DNA from: Deltaproteobacteria bacterium
GTDB lineage: Bacteria; Desulfobacterota; Desulfobulbia; Desulfobulbales; Desulfobulbaceae
Length of the DNA: 8,301 bases
Direction: 5' to 3'
Assembly (NCBI GenBank): GCA_024277485.1
Contig: JAJRVA010000129.1
Coordinates: 1 to 8,301, forward strand
The notes beneath the pieces were generated by a model that was not told where the DNA came from, did not search any database, and saw nothing but the letters and a program-made list of their open reading frames with translations. The position numbers were made by a program, and so were the translations under genes. Of this stretch, positions 1-6,062 are shown in pieces. The number at the start of each line of letters is the position of its first letter. Position 1 is the first letter of the stretch.

Positions 1-412
1 CAGCAATAAACGCCTCCATTTGCGGGTGCACGTTGCACAATTGGGTATACACTCCCTTCTGGGTGAAGGTGCGGGGCTTCACCCCGCCTGTGGGCCAGGT
101 CCCCAGGTTGTATTTCTCCCTGTCCGGGGAAAAGACGTTGTGCCGCACCTCATCGTTGTTGAGGAAGTCAACGGTTGTTCCTGCCTGGATAGCCAGAACA
201 TGCGGGATAAAGGTCATGTTGCGCTGGTCCATGGTCGGATTTTTTTCAGGCGGCCTGAACTCTCCCCCGGCGCCGGCCAGGTAGACCACTGCGGCGGCTT
301 TTTTCAGCTTTGCACCGCCATTAACCATCCCCGTAATGGTGCCCGCCAATGCAGCAGGCATGGCCATGATGGTGAGGAGAAATGATATAACAAGGCAGGT
401 TGTGATCCGCAT
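1..412 (-). CDS. Exported cupredoxin (plastocyanin-like), C-terminus outside window
   Basis: The reading frame starts at ATG 412-410 and runs off the left edge, giving 137 visible codons. Residues 1-23 form a signal peptide (MRITTC, a hydrophobic core, then AALA before GTITG). The rest is a beta-rich cupredoxin domain. Likely type 1 copper ligands are His91 in the RHNVFSP segment, and Cys126, His129 and Met132 in CNVHPQM, so the copper site appears complete in the visible part. Similar single-domain blue-copper proteins carry electrons in the periplasm and are often annotated as plastocyanin-like or methylamine-utilisation proteins. The start codon shares its A with the last base of the cytochrome TGA stop (TGATG), so the two are probably translationally coupled and belong to one operon. 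The natural partner is the neighbouring pentaheme cytochrome; that pairing is inferred. The few residues beyond the edge could add a short tail or another domain. Confidence 0.87.
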   Translation of the reverse strand, partial: MRITTCLVISFLLTIMAMPAALAGTITGMVNGGAKLKKAAAVVYLAGAGGEFRPPEKNPTMDQRNMTFIPHVLAIQAGTTVDFLNNDEVRHNVFSPDREKYNLGTWPTGGVKPRTFTQKGVYTQLCNVHPQMEAFIA

Positions 413-2124
413 CAGAGTTCTCCATTTCCTGTTTCAACACTTTTTTCCTGCATGAGAATATCTTCCGGTTCCTTTGAGCCGGTGTCCCTGAAGCGGGCCC
501 GGTAAATGAGGGTGGCGGTAACATAGAGGGAATCATCCTCCTGCCATTCTTCAGGAAGCCGGAAGCGGAAGAGTGAAGTATCCGCTTGCTTTGATTTGAT
601 CCGGTTATCGGAAACAATTTTTGTGGCCCGCCAGACAGGCACATTTATATTTCCCCTGTCATCGCCGGTAATGCGTGCAAAACCTTTGCCCGGTCTGCCG
701 GCATAGTCATTGTCCGCATTTCCTCTCCCTCCCCAGTCAGGGACGACAGGCCCATCAATAAATGTAAGCTGCCGGCCATCCTCTGATTCCGCGGTGACAA
801 GCAGTATCATGTTCCTGGTATGCTCTCCGGTAGGCAGGCGGTGCCCCGCGTTGACATTATCAACCTCGACCGATACCTTGAGTTCGTCCCCATCGTACTG
901 GGTTCCCACCTGCAGCTTGGCGGATCCTTCAAGCCGTTTCCGGGTAGCGCCGGCAAAGGTGTGCGGATAGATGTCCCGGGGCTCACGTTCGGTTCCCATG
1001 GACGTGCGCACCTGGCCATTGACAATATACCGGTAATAGGGCAGCATTTCCCTGGTCCAGTTCATATGGCAGTCCTGACACTGTCTGCCCTTGTCCTCGT
1101 CATCCGGCGGCAGAACGGACTGCCACTCAAGCCATTCCTGGTAGGTCCACTGGTTGGGGATGATCCGCCCCTTTTCATACAACGGGTACTCCTCCGCTTG
1201 CGGATAGACGGATGCCACGTCCCAGGTCGTGTTCCCCGGCAGCGGGAAACCGTCCTGGTGGCAGCTCGAGCAGTATTCGCTTTTTTTCAGGAGAGGATTG
1301 TAGGAGGCAGCCATGGGCATGGTGACCACATCATCATACGGACCATAGACCAGGAGAGGACTCATCATGCCGCCGCCCATGTTCACTCTGGTCATGGTGA
1401 TGGCCTGGACACCGGGCTTGTTACCGACACCGACCTCTTTTATTTTGTGACAGAAGTCGCACTCGATTCCCTTGGAAAGGTTCCAGTTTTCCCGTACCGC
1501 GATGGCCAGGTCGGTTTTTCCAGGATTCTGCAGGGCGGCAATAGGCAGGTGGCAGTCTGCGCAGCTGTTCTGCTGGTCCGGGCGTTTTTCCCGGATAAAC
1601 CGGCTGTACTGTTCCTGCACTTGTGTATTCAGAGCCGCCTTGCCCATTCTGGAGGCGCCCCACTCCCACAGGTGTGTTGTATGGCAGTTGCCGCAATCTC
1701 TTCCTGCCATCATACCCATGCCCCGATTCCTCACAAAGTTCCTGGGAAGTTGTCCGGCAGGGGAGGTGATCATCATCTGGTAGTCGCCAAAATCCGCCCG
1801 GGGAACCTCCTGCAGGATGATGGTCATGGACCTCATGCCCGGACGGTGCATGACCGCTCCATTAAGCCACCCTTCTTTGCCGGCGGTTACCGGAAACTGG
1901 AAAAACTTCACACTGGGACTTTTCAGGGCAAGCACAAAGCCTCCCCTGGAATCAGTTGTAACAAACTTTTGATCTCCCATAACCCGGACACGGGCGTCAA
2001 CAAGCGGCCTGCCGAACTGGTCCCGCACATACCCGGTAATGGAGGCGCTGCCTGATGACAAGGCCGGGGAAACACCAGTCCCGACAGTCAGAAGTACCAG
2101 CAGAGAGAGGACAAGAGGGTTCAC
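412..2124 (-). CDS. Periplasmic pentaheme c-type cytochrome with N-terminal carboxypeptidase-regulatory-like domain
   Basis: This 570-residue exported protein has five CXXCH heme-attachment motifs: CGNCH 144-148, CADCH 188-192, CDFCH 222-226, CSSCH 285-289 and CQDCH 349-353. A hydrophobic leader (about 1-24) lacks the usual N-terminal lysine or arginine. Residues 27-105 resemble a CarboxypepD-regulatory beta-sandwich (ITGYVRDQFGRPLVDARVRV). The hemes lie at 144-353, and residues 400-545 form a heme-free beta region containing AGHRLPTG (426-433), a motif seen in several multiheme cytochromes. The start is GTG 2124-2122. An ATG five bases upstream is in another frame and stops after two codons (ATGGCGTGA), and no in-frame ATG exists between here and the upstream stop. 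It sits 21 bp after the PepSY-like gene and overlaps the cupredoxin start, so it is the core of a three-gene operon. Likely role: extracytoplasmic electron transfer. The substrate is unknown, and similarity to cytochrome c554-type proteins is only a family-level impression. Confidence 0.9.
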   Translation of the reverse strand: MNPLVLSLLVLLTVGTGVSPALSSGSASITGYVRDQFGRPLVDARVRVMGDQKFVTTDSRGGFVLALKSPSVKFFQFPVTAGKEGWLNGAVMHRPGMRSMTIILQEVPRADFGDYQMMITSPAGQLPRNFVRNRGMGMMAGRDCGNCHTTHLWEWGASRMGKAALNTQVQEQYSRFIREKRPDQQNSCADCHLPIAALQNPGKTDLAIAVRENWNLSKGIECDFCHKIKEVGVGNKPGVQAITMTRVNMGGGMMSPLLVYGPYDDVVTMPMAASYNPLLKKSEYCSSCHQDGFPLPGNTTWDVASVYPQAEEYPLYEKGRIIPNQWTYQEWLEWQSVLPPDDEDKGRQCQDCHMNWTREMLPYYRYIVNGQVRTSMGTEREPRDIYPHTFAGATRKRLEGSAKLQVGTQYDGDELKVSVEVDNVNAGHRLPTGEHTRNMILLVTAESEDGRQLTFIDGPVVPDWGGRGNADNDYAGRPGKGFARITGDDRGNINVPVWRATKIVSDNRIKSKQADTSLFRFRLPEEWQEDDSLYVTATLIYRARFRDTGSKEPEDILMQEKSVETGNGEL

Positions 2125-2145
2125 GCCATTTTCCAGAAGTAAAGA

Positions 2146-2439
2146 TTAAAACTCCGGCCTGATAGCCCCGGTCAGTTTGTCGATACTCAGCCTGGCGACC
2201 GGGTTGCCGTTCTCGTCCTTGACATTGACGAAATAGGACTGTCCTTCCAGTGTTATCTCCTCAGCAGAAAGGCGCGTGTCTATGGTGCTGAGATAGTTGG
2301 TGGTTATCTGCTGAGCTTCTTCCATGCTGACAGGTCCTGTACCTGTACGGTACTGGTTTCCCTGGCAGGCACACGCAAGAGCTGAGACTGGCGCGATGAT
2401 GACAGCAAGCAGAGCTATCACGATGAACATCTTTTTCAT
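2146..2439 (-). CDS. Small exported PepSY-like protein with N-terminal CxC
   Basis: This 97-residue protein starts at ATG 2439-2437. A strong Shine-Dalgarno (GGAGGA, then GACA before ATG) fixes this start and rules out the longer in-frame extension to 2496, which has no such site and would begin at about the predicted transcription start. Residues 1-22 are a signal peptide (MKKMF, hydrophobic core, SALA). The mature protein would begin CACQGN, with Cys23 and Cys25 forming a CxC. The ALAC sequence is a poor lipobox, so lipidation is possible but not clear. Residues 38-95 match the PepSY pattern: a helix (SMEEAQQITTNYL), then strands around SYFVNVKDENGNPVARLSID and a closing TGAI. It is the first gene of the cytochrome/cupredoxin operon, behind a sigma-54 promoter. 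The function is unknown. PepSY domains are often inhibitory or binding modules, and the CxC could bind metal, but both are inference. Confidence 0.82.
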   Translation of the reverse strand: MKKMFIVIALLAVIIAPVSALACACQGNQYRTGTGPVSMEEAQQITTNYLSTIDTRLSAEEITLEGQSYFVNVKDENGNPVARLSIDKLTGAIRPEF

Positions 2440-2463
2440 TGTCTCCTCCAGTTGGTTAAGGTG

Positions 2464-2486
2464 TTGCCGAACCTCAGTTTCGGCAA
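2464..2486 (-). promoter_or_regulatory. Hairpin in the 5' leader of the cytochrome operon
   Basis: A perfect 8-bp inverted repeat (TTGCCGAA, 7-base loop, TTCGGCAA) lies at about +11 to +33 from the predicted sigma-54 start and 25 bases upstream of the PepSY-like start codon. On the transcribed strand it is not followed by a T-run, so it does not look like a terminator. It could be an mRNA-stabilising stem, a translation-control element or a protein-binding palindrome. The sequence does not distinguish these. Confidence 0.5.
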
Positions 2487-2507
2487 ATAAATCCACAAAG
2501 AACTAAA

Positions 2508-2523
2508 GCATACTCTGTGCCAA
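2508..2523 (-). promoter_or_regulatory. Sigma-54 (-24/-12) promoter for the cytochrome/cupredoxin operon
   Basis: Read on the minus strand the site is TTGGCACAGAGTATGC. It matches the sigma-54 consensus TGGCACG-N4-TTGC with two differences. GG (2521-2520) and GC (2509-2508) are separated by exactly 10 bases, the spacing this factor requires. The predicted transcription start is about 2496, giving a leader of about 57 nt before the PepSY-like gene. A sigma-54 activator with an intact GAFTGA loop is encoded divergently only 2 kb away, which supports the call. Confidence 0.72.
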
Positions 2524-2578
2524 TTTGTGGGAACAGAGCGTGAAAAAATACAACTGATTGAATTGTCAATACTTTCAT

Positions 2579-2588
2579 TATACTGGCA
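2579..2588 (+). repeat. 10-bp direct repeat TATACTGGCA, copy 1
   Basis: The ten bases TATACTGGCA recur exactly at 2773-2782, where they form the -24 part of the plus-strand sigma-54 candidate. This first copy has AG instead of GC at the -12 position, so it is not a complete sigma-54 promoter. It may be a chance repeat or a decayed promoter copy. Confidence 0.4.
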
Positions 2589-2610
2589 GGAGCATAAGAT
2601 GTCATGATAC

Positions 2611-2637
2611 TGTACATTATTGCCTAAAAAATGTACA
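2611..2637. promoter_or_regulatory. Inverted repeat TGTACAT-N13-ATGTACA, candidate enhancer site
   Basis: Two perfect 7-bp arms (2611-2617 and 2631-2637) are separated by 13 bases, placing the arms about two helical turns apart. The site lies at about -115 to -141 from the predicted minus-strand start and -167 to -193 from the plus-strand start. Enhancers for NtrC-family activators usually sit at such distances. I infer that it is the binding site of the regulator encoded at 4600-5964, shared by both promoters. TGTACA is itself a 6-bp palindrome, so the two arms could equally be two separate half-site dimers. Confidence 0.55.
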
Positions 2638-2772
2638 CTTTAAAGAGGGGCAGGGGAGGTTGGCGCCTAATTTTTAGACAGCTGGGCGGCCAGGAATATT
2701 TTGCCATGTATGGAAATGAATCTGTTTGTTTCGTAATTCCAGCAGGTTGGGGTGTCAGGATCGTGTTGTCCC

Positions 2773-2782
2773 TATACTGGCA
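2773..2782 (+). repeat. 10-bp direct repeat TATACTGGCA, copy 2
   Basis: Exact second copy of the ten bases at 2579-2588. Here the CTGGCA part forms the -24 box of the plus-strand sigma-54 promoter candidate. Confidence 0.4.
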
Positions 2783-2793
2783 TTTATTATGCT
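2778..2793 (+). promoter_or_regulatory. Sigma-54 (-24/-12) promoter for the kinase/regulator genes
   Basis: TGGCATTTATTATGCT has GG (2779-2780) and GC (2791-2792) separated by exactly 10 bases and matches the TGGCA...TGCT parts of the sigma-54 consensus. The -12 box reads ATGC, the same variant as in the divergent promoter. The predicted start is about 2804, giving a leader of about 52 nt before the kinase ATG. If it is active, the two-component system would amplify its own expression. Confidence 0.62.
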
Positions 2794-2844
2794 CTTCCGT
2801 GTGAAGGGGACAGTGGGAGAACAGTGGTGAAAATGATACAAGGT

Positions 2845-2857
2845 ATGTACCGTACAT
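2845..2857. promoter_or_regulatory. Palindrome ATGTAC-C-GTACAT over the kinase start codon
   Basis: A perfect 6-bp inverted repeat with a 1-base centre covers the first two bases of the kinase start codon and the space after the weak AAGG ribosome site. It uses the same ATGTAC/GTACAT words as the repeat at 2611-2637, with the arms in the opposite order. It could be a second regulator site acting on transcript passage, or an mRNA hairpin that limits ribosome access. Both are inference. Confidence 0.4.
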
Positions 2858-4610
2858 GCAGAAAAAGCATTCTATAGTTCCAAAAATATCTCCACCCAGA
2901 CGGGTGTCCAAATCAGCGGTGGCCATTATTGTCGCCAGTCTTATCCTGGCCGTCCTTCTCGGGGTTTCTATTGTCAGAAATTTCAACAAGGAAGAACAGC
3001 TCATCAAGGGTCTTCTGCTGCGTGAGGCTCTGAATCTGGTCCGTACTTTTGAGGCTGGGGCCCGGACCACGATGCAGAACTATATGCAGGGAACAAATCC
3101 CCTGGTTACACTTGTCAATGAAACCGTCAAAGAGGAGTCCATTTCCTACATACGGATAGTGGACGAACATGGGAAGTTTATTGCCGGTGCAGGAGAGTGG
3201 TTTGAATACGAGGGCAGGCCGAAAGCGGCAGAGGTCCTGAATAGCGGGGAACCGTTCACCATCCGGATTAATGAACGGAACATTTTCGAGGTCGCAACCA
3301 TTATCGATCCTCTGACCTGTCCGGACTGCCAGGGGCCGGCCATGCAGAAACGATGGCGTTCAGTATGCAATATGAGCAACGCACCGGGTACAAGAAGCTT
3401 GAAGACGGTTATTTTTATCGGCCTGCGAACGGATGAACTCAACGAGGCCCGCCATGAGGACGTCCATCATGCCTTTTTCATGTATGGGATCCTCTTTCTT
3501 GTCGGAACTACCGGTCTCTATTTTCTCTTTTTTTACCAGAGGATGCAGGTGGCCAGGACAACTCTGTCCAACATGCGGCTGTATACAGAGAACATCATAG
3601 AAAGCATGCCCGCAGGTCTTATCAGTCTGGATACAAAGGGAAGGGTCGTGTCCTGCAATTCACATACTGAAGAGCTTGTCGGGGTTTCTTTTTACGAGAT
3701 GGAAGGGAAAAAGCTGGCGGATGTTTTTCCGGCCGGTCCCCTGGGAGAGTTTGACCCGTACAAGACAGTCCTTGACTGGTCCATTGATGTGACCGACCGG
3801 GATGGCAACCTGGTCCCCCTCAAAATCAGCAGTTCTCAGATGCGCGACCATGCCGGTGAAGTGATCGGGACGGTACTCATATTACGGGATATGCGGGAGA
3901 TTAAAAAAATGGAGCGGAAACTTGAACGCTCCCGCCGGCTTGCCGCACTTGGGCAGATGGCGACCGCGGTAGCGCATGAAATCCGGAACCCGCTTGGCAC
4001 CCTGCGCGGTTTTGCTCAGTATTGCCGCTCCCAGGCGGAAGAGAACTCGGAAAATCATCAGTACGCGGACCTGATGATGAGCGAGGTTGACCGTCTCAAC
4101 CAGACAATATCAGGTATGCTCCAGTTTTCCAGGCAGCGGGAACCGGATATGACCGAGGTTGATATGAAGGAGCTGGTTGAAAAGACAGCCACTCTCATGG
4201 CCCCTGATTTCATCAGTCACAATATAGCCATGCACCTGGATGTTGAAGACGGACTGCACATAGAAGCTGACCCGGACATGTTGCTCCAGGTTCTACTCAA
4301 CCTGATAGGCAACAGTATCCACGCCACTCCTGAGGGCGGAGAGATCTCCGTTTCGGTTAAGCGCTCCGGGGAAACCGTGCGTATCGAGGTAAAGGATACC
4401 GGCAGGGGGATGACGGAAAGCGAGCGCGACAAGATGTTCAACCCGTTTTTTACCACCAGAAAAAAAGGTACCGGCCTGGGGCTGGCCGTCAGCCACCAGA
4501 TCGTCGAGCAGCATGATGGTCATTTTGAAACCGAAAGCAGCCCGGGAAAGGGAACAACCATAACCGTTGTTCTGCCACTCTCACAATATGGAAACGAACA
4601 TGGAGAATAA
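2856..4610 (+). CDS. Membrane PAS sensor histidine kinase (ZraS/HydH-like class)
   Basis: This 584-residue protein starts at ATG 2856, the only plausible in-frame start after the upstream TGA at 2802. An AAGG ribosome site lies 12 bases before it. Transmembrane segments at about 21-40 and 206-227 enclose a periplasmic sensor of about 165 residues, which contains CPDC (Cys155, Cys158) and Cys171. A PAS domain follows (about 243-345). The HisKA domain has the phospho-accepting His374 in VAHEIRNPL. The ATPase domain has the N-box NLIGNS (482-487), G1 DTGRGM (514-519), F-box NPFF (529-532) and G2 GTGLGL (538-543), so all catalytic boxes are present. It should phosphorylate the regulator encoded directly downstream, whose start overlaps its last 11 bases. 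A sigma-54 promoter candidate lies upstream. The signal is unknown. The cysteines suggest metal or redox sensing, but no heme motif (CXXCH) is present. Confidence 0.93.
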   Translation: MQKKHSIVPKISPPRRVSKSAVAIIVASLILAVLLGVSIVRNFNKEEQLIKGLLLREALNLVRTFEAGARTTMQNYMQGTNPLVTLVNETVKEESISYIRIVDEHGKFIAGAGEWFEYEGRPKAAEVLNSGEPFTIRINERNIFEVATIIDPLTCPDCQGPAMQKRWRSVCNMSNAPGTRSLKTVIFIGLRTDELNEARHEDVHHAFFMYGILFLVGTTGLYFLFFYQRMQVARTTLSNMRLYTENIIESMPAGLISLDTKGRVVSCNSHTEELVGVSFYEMEGKKLADVFPAGPLGEFDPYKTVLDWSIDVTDRDGNLVPLKISSSQMRDHAGEVIGTVLILRDMREIKKMERKLERSRRLAALGQMATAVAHEIRNPLGTLRGFAQYCRSQAEENSENHQYADLMMSEVDRLNQTISGMLQFSRQREPDMTEVDMKELVEKTATLMAPDFISHNIAMHLDVEDGLHIEADPDMLLQVLLNLIGNSIHATPEGGEISVSVKRSGETVRIEVKDTGRGMTESERDKMFNPFFTTRKKGTGLGLAVSHQIVEQHDGHFETESSPGKGTTITVVLPLSQYGNEHGE

Positions 4611-5964
4611 CAAGGCAAGAACCATCCTGATTACCGACGACGACATGGCACACCGGACCATGTTGAAGGTCAACCTGGCCGGGTTCGGGTACACTCTCCT
4701 GGAGGCCTCGGACGGGGACGAGGTTCTGCCCATCCTGAGGCAGCGCCATGTAGACCTGATACTGCTGGACATAAAAATGGAGAGGATGGATGGCCTGGCC
4801 GCTCTTTCCGCCATGTCGGAGGCCGGCTACGATATCCCTGTCATCATGATTACCGCCTTTTCTTCCGTGGAAAGCGCGGTGGAGGCAATGAAAAGGGGAG
4901 CCTTTGATTACGTGGCCAAGCCCATTGACATCGAGGAGCTGAAACTTGCCATTCACAAGGCCCTGGATTTCCGCCGCCTGCACGAGGAAAATGAACAGTT
5001 GAGAGAACGCCTGAAGGAACGTTTTTCCTTTGGCAGTATAATCGGCAAAAGCCGGGTGATGCAGGAAATGTTTGCCACCCTTGCGCTCGTGGCGCCGTCC
5101 GATGCCACTGTGCTCATCACCGGTGAATCGGGAACAGGCAAGGAACTGGTGGCAAACGCACTGCATGAGAACAGCAGCCGCAGGGATTTTTCCTTTGTCA
5201 AGGTGAACTGCGCGGCGCTGCATGAGAACCTGCTTGAGAGTGAGCTGTTCGGCCATGAAAAAGGGGCCTTTACAGGGGCCAACGAGCAGCGCAAGGGCAG
5301 GTTTGAACTGGCTGATAAGGGGACCCTGTTTCTTGATGAAATCGGAGATATGAGCCTGCAGACCCAGGCAAAGATTCTCCGGGTTCTCCAGGAGGGTGAG
5401 TTTGAAAGGGTGGGCAGCGGCAGGACCATGCGCACGGATGTCCGGCTCGTTGTGGCGACGCATAAAGATCTGCAGGCCATGGTAAAGAAGGGGGAATTCC
5501 GCCAGGATCTTTTTTTCCGCCTTTCCGTGGTCCCTGTTGAGCTGCCGCCGCTCAGGGAGCGAAGCGGTGATATTCCGGAGCTGGCAAACTTTTTTCTGAA
5601 GAAATATTCGGCGAAAAACAACAAGGATATCAAGGGATTCTATCCGGAGGTCATGAATTATTTTGTCCGCTACCAGTGGCCCGGCAATATCAGGGAGCTG
5701 GAAAATACGGTTGAACGGGCGGTTATTCTCTGCCTGGGCGAGAACATAACAGTGAAGGAACTTCCACGGAATATCTGCCCGGAGGGGGCCAGGGACCCCG
5801 GGCCGCAACTGCCTGAAGCCGGCTTTACCCTGCGTGATATGGAAAGGGAGCTGATCCGTTCAACCCTGGAGCAGACCGGCGGCAATAAAAGCAAAACCGC
5901 GAAAATACTTGGTGTTGCCCGTCAGACCCTGCTGAACAAGATCAAGGAATATGGATTATCGTAG
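4600..5964 (+). CDS. NtrC-family sigma-54-dependent response regulator (ZraR/HydG-like class)
   Basis: This 454-residue regulator has three domains. The receiver (about 7-122) carries acidic residues Asp13-Asp15, phospho-acceptor Asp57 in LLDIKM, Thr85 and Lys107. The AAA+ domain (about 146-378) has Walker A GESGTGKE (175-182), the sigma-54 contact loop GAFTGA (222-227), Walker B LFLDEIGD (243-250) and WPGNIREL (360-367). A Fis-type helix-turn-helix occupies about 427-450 (NKSKTAKILGVARQTLLNKI). I chose ATG 4600, with GGA about 7 bases upstream; ATG 4588, four codons earlier in the same frame, is possible but has no ribosome site. The gene overlaps the kinase by 11 bp. Once phosphorylated it should activate sigma-54 promoters, and two such candidates lie in the divergent region upstream of the kinase. 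The target assignment is inferred from position. Confidence 0.95.
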   Translation: MENNKARTILITDDDMAHRTMLKVNLAGFGYTLLEASDGDEVLPILRQRHVDLILLDIKMERMDGLAALSAMSEAGYDIPVIMITAFSSVESAVEAMKRGAFDYVAKPIDIEELKLAIHKALDFRRLHEENEQLRERLKERFSFGSIIGKSRVMQEMFATLALVAPSDATVLITGESGTGKELVANALHENSSRRDFSFVKVNCAALHENLLESELFGHEKGAFTGANEQRKGRFELADKGTLFLDEIGDMSLQTQAKILRVLQEGEFERVGSGRTMRTDVRLVVATHKDLQAMVKKGEFRQDLFFRLSVVPVELPPLRERSGDIPELANFFLKKYSAKNNKDIKGFYPEVMNYFVRYQWPGNIRELENTVERAVILCLGENITVKELPRNICPEGARDPGPQLPEAGFTLRDMERELIRSTLEQTGGNKSKTAKILGVARQTLLNKIKEYGLS

Positions 5965-5968
5965 AAAA

Positions 5969-6052
5969 AGTTATCAGTTACCAGTCTTCAGTTGAAAGAA
6001 TGCAGCCTCCGGCTGGTTAGAAAACAAACTGCAAACTGCCAATTGATAACTG
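5969..6052. terminator. Large imperfect inverted repeat between convergent genes, candidate bidirectional terminator
   Basis: Arm 5969-5994 is a CAGTT-rich series (AGTTATCAG, CCAGT, CAGTTG) that pairs with arm 6025-6052, an AACTGC-rich series (AAACTGCC, GATAACTG). The outer eight pairs (AGTTATCA with TGATAACT) are perfect, and the inner part has a few mismatches. A short inner hairpin (CAGCC, TCC, GGCTG) sits in the loop at 6003-6015. On the minus strand a T-run (complement of 5964-5968) directly follows the stem; on the plus strand TTTTT follows about 8 bases later. It therefore could end both the regulator and the FmdB-like transcripts. Low-complexity CAGTTAT words of this kind also occur as dispersed intergenic repeats in some bacteria. 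Confidence 0.5.
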
Positions 6053-6062
6053 CCAACTGTTT

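Larger units (their letters stand above)
2440..2855. other. Divergent regulatory region, no gene
   Basis: This 416-bp gap lies between the start codons of the minus-strand cytochrome operon and the plus-strand kinase gene. It is AT-richer than its flanks and I see no convincing coding sequence in it. It holds two outward-facing sigma-54 promoter candidates, a central TGTACAT/ATGTACA inverted repeat, a leader hairpin on the operon side, a 10-bp direct repeat and a short palindrome over the kinase start codon. Each is listed separately. Confidence 0.75.

Noticed and set aside
820..2055. Long open frame (411 codons) on the plus strand opposite the pentaheme cytochrome
   Set aside because: It is antisense to five well-formed heme motifs, is rich in His, Gly and Pro as expected of a shadow frame, and has no recognisable domain.
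2121..2129. Two-codon mini-ORF (ATGGCGTGA) overlapping the cytochrome GTG start
   Set aside because: It could be a coupling device, but there is no separate ribosome site for it and such short strings arise by chance.
2440..2496. Longer start for the small PepSY-like protein (19 extra residues from 2496)
   Set aside because: The ATG at 2439 has a strong GGAGGA ribosome site and is followed directly by a normal signal peptide. The extension would bury the signal and begin at the predicted transcription start.
2558..2584. Sigma-70-like promoter TTGAAT...TATACT on the plus strand
   Set aside because: The spacer is only 15 bases and the nearest plus-strand start codon is more than 270 bases away.
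2579..2598. Third sigma-54 promoter at the first TATACTGGCA copy
   Set aside because: The -24 half is good, but the -12 position reads AG instead of GC, which breaks the required element.
2624..3070. Minus-strand open frame of 148 codons spanning the divergent region and the kinase N-terminus
   Set aside because: It overlaps the kinase membrane segment and the promoter elements, has an arginine/serine-rich start typical of a shadow frame, and shows no domain.
4489..5808. Long open frame (439 codons) on the minus strand opposite the response regulator
   Set aside because: It lies wholly antisense to a gene with intact receiver, AAA+ and helix-turn-helix motifs, and its translation shows no recognisable domain.
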